47,086 bases of DNA from Pseudomonas sp. UBA4194 (GTDB lineage: Bacteria > Pseudomonadota > Gammaproteobacteria > Pseudomonadales > Pseudomonadaceae), in NCBI RefSeq assembly GCF_002379585.1, contig NZ_DFUE01000019.1, forward strand, positions 116,804 through 163,889, read 5' to 3'. The notes beneath the pieces were generated by a model that was given only the letters and a program-made list of their open reading frames with translations, was not told where the DNA came from and searched no databases. Shown one piece after another: positions 43,269 through 47,086 of the stretch. Position numbers and translations under genes: made by a program. Within the stretch, counting starts at the first letter, position 1. Every line of letters begins with the position of its first letter.

Positions 43269-44285
43269 ATGAAAGTTTATTACGACAAAGACTGCGACCT
43301 CTCGATCATCCAGGGCAAGAAAGTCGCCATCATCGGCTACGGCTCCCAGGGCCACGCCCAGGCGTGCAACCTGAAAGACTCCGGCGTCGACGTCACTGTC
43401 GGTCTGCGCAAAGGTTCGGCCACTGTTGCCAAGGCCGAAGCCCATGGTTTGAAAGTTGCCGACGTGGCCACTGCTGTCGCTGGCGCCGACCTGGTCATGA
43501 TCCTGACCCCTGACGAATTCCAGTCCCAGCTGTACAAGAACGAAGTCGAGCCGAACATCAAGAAGGGCGCCACCCTGGCCTTCTCCCACGGTTTCGCCAT
43601 TCACTACAACCAGGTCGTGCCACGTGCCGACCTGGACGTGATCATGATCGCACCCAAGGCGCCAGGTCACACCGTGCGCACCGAGTTCGTCAAAGGCGGC
43701 GGTATCCCGGACCTGATCGCGGTCTACCAGGACGCGTCCGGCAACGCCAAGAACGTTGCCCTGTCCTACGCCTCGGGCGTCGGCGGTGGCCGTACCGGCA
43801 TCATCGAAACGACGTTCAAGGACGAAACCGAAACCGACCTGTTCGGTGAGCAGGCCGTTCTGTGTGGCGGTACCGTGGAACTGGTAAAAGCTGGTTTCGA
43901 AACCCTGGTAGAAGCTGGCTACGCCCCGGAGATGGCTTACTTCGAGTGCCTGCACGAACTGAAGCTGATCGTCGACCTCATGTACGAAGGCGGTATCGCC
44001 AACATGAACTACTCGATCTCCAACAACGCCGAGTACGGCGAGTACGTGACCGGCCCTGAAGTCATCAACGCCGAATCCCGTCAGGCGATGCGCAATGCTC
44101 TGAAGCGCATCCAGGACGGTGAGTACGCCAAGATGTTCATCAACGAAGGCGCTACCAACTATCCTTCGATGACTGCCAAGCGTCGCAACAACGCGGCCCA
44201 CGGCATCGAAGTGATCGGCGAGCAACTGCGCTCCATGATGCCTTGGATTGCCGCGAACAAGATCGTCGACAAAGCAAAGAACTGA
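43269..44285 (+). CDS. ilvC: Ketol-acid reductoisomerase (class I)
   Basis: IlvC isomerises and reduces acetolactate or acetohydroxybutyrate with NADPH. The 338-residue length marks the short class I form. It has the N-terminal Rossmann motif VAIIGYGSQGHAQA, the cofactor-specificity loop around GLRKGSATV, and the metal/substrate region DLFGEQAVLCGG with ECLHELKLIVDLMYEGG. Codon use is highly biased, as expected of an abundant enzyme. Its product line also feeds ketoisovalerate to PanB. A strong terminator follows. Confidence 0.98.
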   Translation: MKVYYDKDCDLSIIQGKKVAIIGYGSQGHAQACNLKDSGVDVTVGLRKGSATVAKAEAHGLKVADVATAVAGADLVMILTPDEFQSQLYKNEVEPNIKKGATLAFSHGFAIHYNQVVPRADLDVIMIAPKAPGHTVRTEFVKGGGIPDLIAVYQDASGNAKNVALSYASGVGGGRTGIIETTFKDETETDLFGEQAVLCGGTVELVKAGFETLVEAGYAPEMAYFECLHELKLIVDLMYEGGIANMNYSISNNAEYGEYVTGPEVINAESRQAMRNALKRIQDGEYAKMFINEGATNYPSMTAKRRNNAAHGIEVIGEQLRSMMPWIAANKIVDKAKN

Positions 44286-44301
44286 TACGGTTCCAAGCGA
44301 T

Positions 44302-44330
44302 GAAAACGCGGCCTCGGCCGCGTTTTTTCG
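44302..44330. terminator. Terminator after ilvC
   Basis: ACGCGGCC (44306-44313) and GGCCGCGT (44316-44323) form an 8-bp stem followed by TTTTT on the + strand; AAAA precedes it, so it could also work from the other strand. Confidence 0.92.
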
Positions 44331-44431
44331 TTATGGTGGTCAGCTTCTGGTATAAAGCTGCAACGTTTTGCGGTCGAACCCTCGGCCCAGACGTTTGTCG
44401 AAATTTTCCACACCGTTGCAAGGTATTGTCC

Positions 44432-45280
44432 ATGAGCGAACGTCCCGAAGAGCCAAACAAGGCTCCTGACGCTGAAAGCCTCCTGCCGATCGATGAGCAT
44501 GTCGAAGAAGGGCATGACGCTGAAGGACGTAAAGTCCGGCACCGCGGTATCTATCTTCTGCCCAACCTGTTCACCACCGCGAACCTGTTCGCCGGTTTCT
44601 ACTCGATCATCAACTCGATCAGTGCACAGAGCGCGGGCAACCCCGCCGAAGCGAGCAAATACTTTGCCTATGCAGCCATCGCCATCTTCGTGGCCATGGT
44701 GCTCGACAGCCTCGACGGTCGCGTTGCACGCATGACCAACACGCAGAGTGCGTTTGGTGCCGAGTACGATTCGCTGTCCGACATGGTCGCTTTCGGTGTT
44801 GCGCCGGCTTTGCTGGCCTTCGGCTGGGCTCTGGGAGACATGGGCAAGGTGGGCTGGATGGTTGCCTTCATCTATGTTGCCGGCGCTGCCTTGCGCCTTG
44901 CGCGCTTCAACACTCAGGTCGGCATCGCCGACAAGCGCTACTTCATCGGTCTGGCCAGCCCGGCTGCGGCGGGTGTGGTGGCAGGCCTGGTGTGGGCGTT
45001 CAGTGACTACGGCATCCAGGGTTCGAAGATGTCCTTCCTGGTAGCCCTGCTGGTGGCTGCCGCTGGCATGCTGATGGTCAGCAACATCAAGTACAACAGC
45101 TTCAAGGAGCTGGACCTCAAGGGTCGCGTGCCGTTTGTGGCCATTCTTGCCGTGGTGCTGGTGTTCGCCGTGGTGTTCAGTGATCCACCGCGCATCCTGC
45201 TGCTGATCTTCCTCGCCTACGCGGCGTCGGGCCCGGTTCAATACCTGTTACGAACCCGTCGTCACAAAAAGCCTGAGTAA
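44432..45280 (+). CDS. pssA: CDP-diacylglycerol-serine O-phosphatidyltransferase
   Basis: PssA makes phosphatidylserine, the precursor of phosphatidylethanolamine, in the inner membrane. The 282-residue product from ATG 44432 (MSERPEEPNKAPDAESLLP) has an acidic N-terminal extension and then six to eight membrane segments. The CDP-alcohol phosphotransferase signature DGRVARMTNTQSAFGAEYDS, continuing to LSDM, has the exact DG-x2-AR-x8-G-x3-D-x3-D spacing. This is the integral-membrane type II enzyme, unlike the PLD-type PssA of E. coli. The in-frame region upstream to 44243 overlaps ilvC and its terminator and is not coding. Confidence 0.94.
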   Translation: MSERPEEPNKAPDAESLLPIDEHVEEGHDAEGRKVRHRGIYLLPNLFTTANLFAGFYSIINSISAQSAGNPAEASKYFAYAAIAIFVAMVLDSLDGRVARMTNTQSAFGAEYDSLSDMVAFGVAPALLAFGWALGDMGKVGWMVAFIYVAGAALRLARFNTQVGIADKRYFIGLASPAAAGVVAGLVWAFSDYGIQGSKMSFLVALLVAAAGMLMVSNIKYNSFKELDLKGRVPFVAILAVVLVFAVVFSDPPRILLLIFLAYAASGPVQYLLRTRRHKKPE

Positions 45281-45346
45281 ATTCAATTTCACGCATAATC
45301 CGTAGTCTCTTGGTATGTTGAACATAGCCAAGGCTACGGAGGCATC

Positions 45347-46360
45347 ATGCTGATCAAGCTTTCAAAGGCTTCGGACTGTAAAGAGTCCGAAGTCACCCCC
45401 GAATCGATCTACCTTTCCCGCCGTTCGCTGATGGGGGCTACCGCAGCCGCCATGGCTGTGTCCGCGTTGCCCCGATGGGCCGCTGCCGCCGATCCTTCCC
45501 GTTACGAGGGTGTAGACCCTGGCAAGGCACCATCATGGTTTGCCGACAAACTGGCGAAAACCCAGTGGCAAGCGATCAATGTGCAGGGGGAAGCCATCAC
45601 TCCCTTCAAAGACGCCACGCATTACAACAACTTCTATGAGTTCGGCACCGACAAGGGTGATCCGGCCGCGAATGCTGGCACGCTGAAAACCGAACCCTGG
45701 TCCGTGGTGATCGACGGTGAAGTAGGCAAGCCCGGTCGCTATGCGCTGGAAGACTTCATGAAGCCCTACCAGTTGGAGGAGCGCATCTATCGTTTGCGTT
45801 GCGTGGAAGCGTGGTCGATGGTGATCCCATGGCTGGGCTTTCCCATCTCCGCGTTGCTCAAGCAGGTAGAGCCAACGTCCAAGGCGAAGTACATTCGCTT
45901 CGAGACGCTCAAGGACCCAGCGACCATGCCGGGCCAGCGCTCCAGTTTCGCCTTGATCGATTGGCCCTATGTAGAAGGGCTGCGGCTGGATGAAGCAATG
46001 AATCCCCTGGCGATCATGGGCGTCGGCATGTACGGCCGCGAGTTGCCCAATCAGAACGGGGCGCCGCTGCGGTTGGTAGTGCCATGGAAATATGGATTCA
46101 AGAGCGTCAAATCCATCGTGCGGATCACCTTGGTCAGCGAGCAGCCAGAAACAACCTGGGAAAACATCGCCCCCAGCGAGTACGGCTTCTATGCCAACGT
46201 AAATCCAGAGGTCGACCACCCGCGCTGGACTCAGGCTCGTGAGCGCCGTCTGCCCAGCGGACTGTTCAGCCCCAATGTGCGTGAAACCATGATGTTCAAT
46301 GGCTATGCGGATGAAGTGGCATCCCTGTATGCCGGAATGGATCTGCGGAAGAATTACTGA
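45347..46360 (+). CDS. msrP: Periplasmic methionine sulfoxide reductase, catalytic subunit MsrP
   Basis: MsrP is a molybdopterin enzyme that reduces oxidised methionines of periplasmic proteins. The 337-residue precursor carries a twin-arginine signal (SRRSLMGATAAAMAVSALP, with the cleavage site after about residue 47), needed because the cofactor is inserted in the cytoplasm. The molybdenum-ligating Cys lies in IYRLRCVEAWSMVIPW. Other family segments are YNNFYEFG and APLRLVVPWKYGFKS. It overlaps msrQ by one base. The identification was made from the motif set and operon partner. Confidence 0.95.
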   Translation: MLIKLSKASDCKESEVTPESIYLSRRSLMGATAAAMAVSALPRWAAAADPSRYEGVDPGKAPSWFADKLAKTQWQAINVQGEAITPFKDATHYNNFYEFGTDKGDPAANAGTLKTEPWSVVIDGEVGKPGRYALEDFMKPYQLEERIYRLRCVEAWSMVIPWLGFPISALLKQVEPTSKAKYIRFETLKDPATMPGQRSSFALIDWPYVEGLRLDEAMNPLAIMGVGMYGRELPNQNGAPLRLVVPWKYGFKSVKSIVRITLVSEQPETTWENIAPSEYGFYANVNPEVDHPRWTQARERRLPSGLFSPNVRETMMFNGYADEVASLYAGMDLRKNY

Positions 46361-46980
46361 TGCGTTATCCGATGTGGCGTTTTGGGGTCTTCATGGCGGC
46401 CGGCATCTGGCCACTGCTGTGGTTGTATCAGGCGTGGATATTTGCCCTTGGGCCCGATCCGGGCAAGGTGCTGGTCGACCGGCTCGGTCTGGGTACGCTG
46501 ATACTCGTATTGATCACCTTGTGCATGACGCCACTGCAGAAGCTGTCCGGCTGGCCAGGCTGGATCGCCGTACGCCGTCAGTTGGGGCTGTGGTGCTTCG
46601 CCTATGTATGCTTGCACCTTTGCGCCTATCTGTTCTTCGTTCTTGGTCTGGACTGGGGGCAGTTGGGTGTGGAGCTGAGCAAGCGTCCCTATATCATCGT
46701 CGGCGGCCTGGGTTTTCTATGCCTGCTGGCATTGGCAGTGACCTCCAATCGATATAGCCAGCGCAAGTTGGGGCGTCGTTGGAAGCAACTCCATCGGCTG
46801 GTCTATATAGTGCTGGTGTTGGGCCTGCTGCATTTTCTCTGGATCGTCCGTGCCGATCTCGAGGAATGGTCTATCTATGCCGCCATCGGTGCACTGTTGA
46901 TGGCTCTGCGAGTCCCTGCAATCGCTAGGCGGATTCCGCGGTTGGGCAACAAAAAACGGCTTTCGCCCGGCAAGTCGTGA
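46360..46980 (+). CDS. msrQ: Haem-binding membrane subunit MsrQ
   Basis: MsrQ is an integral membrane b-type cytochrome of the ferric-reductase-like group that passes quinone electrons to MsrP. The 206-residue product starts at ATG 46360, sharing one base with the msrP stop. It has about six hydrophobic helices, with candidate haem-ligand histidines in CLHLCAYLFFV, KQLHRLVYIVLVLGLLHFLW and nearby positions. It ends in a basic cytoplasmic tail. Its length matches the family. A strong promoter for something else begins ten bases after the stop. Confidence 0.94.
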   Translation: MRYPMWRFGVFMAAGIWPLLWLYQAWIFALGPDPGKVLVDRLGLGTLILVLITLCMTPLQKLSGWPGWIAVRRQLGLWCFAYVCLHLCAYLFFVLGLDWGQLGVELSKRPYIIVGGLGFLCLLALAVTSNRYSQRKLGRRWKQLHRLVYIVLVLGLLHFLWIVRADLEEWSIYAAIGALLMALRVPAIARRIPRLGNKKRLSPGKS

Positions 46981-46989
46981 AAAAGCAGT

Positions 46990-47024
46990 TGACGCCCCCG
47001 CCAATCTCTCTATAATTCGCCCCA
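46990..47024 (+). promoter_or_regulatory. Strong stable-RNA-type promoter at the right edge
   Basis: TTGACG (46990-46995), a 16-base spacer and TATAAT (47012-47017) form a near-consensus sigma-70 promoter, followed by a GC-rich discriminator (TCGCCCC) typical of ppGpp/DksA-controlled rRNA or tRNA promoters. The following 60 bases contain no start codon with a ribosome binding site. An rrn operon lies at this place in P. aeruginosa (recalled), so this is probably an rrn leader whose genes are outside the window. Confidence 0.65.
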
Positions 47025-47086
47025 CTTCCGGCGCAGACGAAACGGAAAACTCCTTGATTATCAATGAGTTAACCGAAGTAAGCAGC

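Overview
This window is a stretch of core chromosome from a Pseudomonas species. The proteins are typical of that genus, and the two best-known small-RNA loci of the genus (CrcZ and PrrF) are readable in the sequence. From memory, gene order follows the P. aeruginosa block that runs from rimP-nusA-infB through pnp, acsB, pgi, panBC, pcnB, cbrAB, gluQ, dksA, cbpA, mrcB, ilvIHC and pssA to msrPQ. It lacks panD beside panC, and it carries a REP of the GGGAGCGGG...CCCGC type, so a non-aeruginosa (putida/fluorescens-like) lineage is more likely. I see no insertion sequence, prophage, integrase or CRISPR array.

Layout. (1) 1-8960, + strand: the 3' end of an initiator tRNA, then the transcription/translation operon rimP-nusA-infB-rbfA-truB-rpsO-pnp. 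Hairpins sit upstream of rimP, between infB and rbfA, before rpsO and before pnp, and the operon ends at a UUCG terminator. (2) 8961-12430: the only clearly accessory-looking segment. It holds a large HrpK-like putative translocator with no secretion genes nearby, bracketed by REP-type repeats, then a small secreted BON-domain protein behind sigma-54-type promoters. (3) 12431-24562, - strand: a DUF2845 protein, a DUF748 (AsmA-like) envelope protein, an RlmI-like methyltransferase, acetyl-CoA synthetase, pgi, panC, panB, folK and pcnB. (4) 24563-30939, - strand: the carbon-catabolite control module gluQ, cbrX, cbrA, cbrB and the sRNA crcZ, with its sigma-54 promoter and CbrB-type upstream sites. 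(5) 31001-36574: dksA, an aminotransferase-sfsA pair, the iron-regulated sRNA PrrF with a Fur box, a cyclic-nucleotide-binding protein, a solo TfoX C-terminal domain protein and an APH/P-loop kinase fusion. (6) 36694-46980: mrcB with its lipoprotein activator lpoP and a yqcC-like gene, a DUF4124 protein on the other strand, ilvIHC, pssA and msrPQ. A strong stable-RNA-type promoter follows at the right edge, probably for an rrn operon beginning outside the window.

How the parts work together. The left operon couples transcription elongation (NusA), initiation of translation (IF2), 30S maturation (RimP, RbfA, S15), tRNA modification (TruB) and RNA decay (PNPase). CbrA/CbrB drives CrcZ, whose A-rich motifs sequester Hfq/Crc and relieve catabolite repression. 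PrrF supplies the iron-sparing response. The mrcB-lpoP pair makes cell wall and ilvIHC makes branched-chain amino acids. Most of the window is ordinary conserved Pseudomonas biology. The least explained items are the orphan HrpK-like gene, the stacked hairpins before rpsO, the paired sigma-54 motifs before the BON gene, the apparently leaderless mrcB start and a three-copy GCTGGCACC repeat upstream of pgi.
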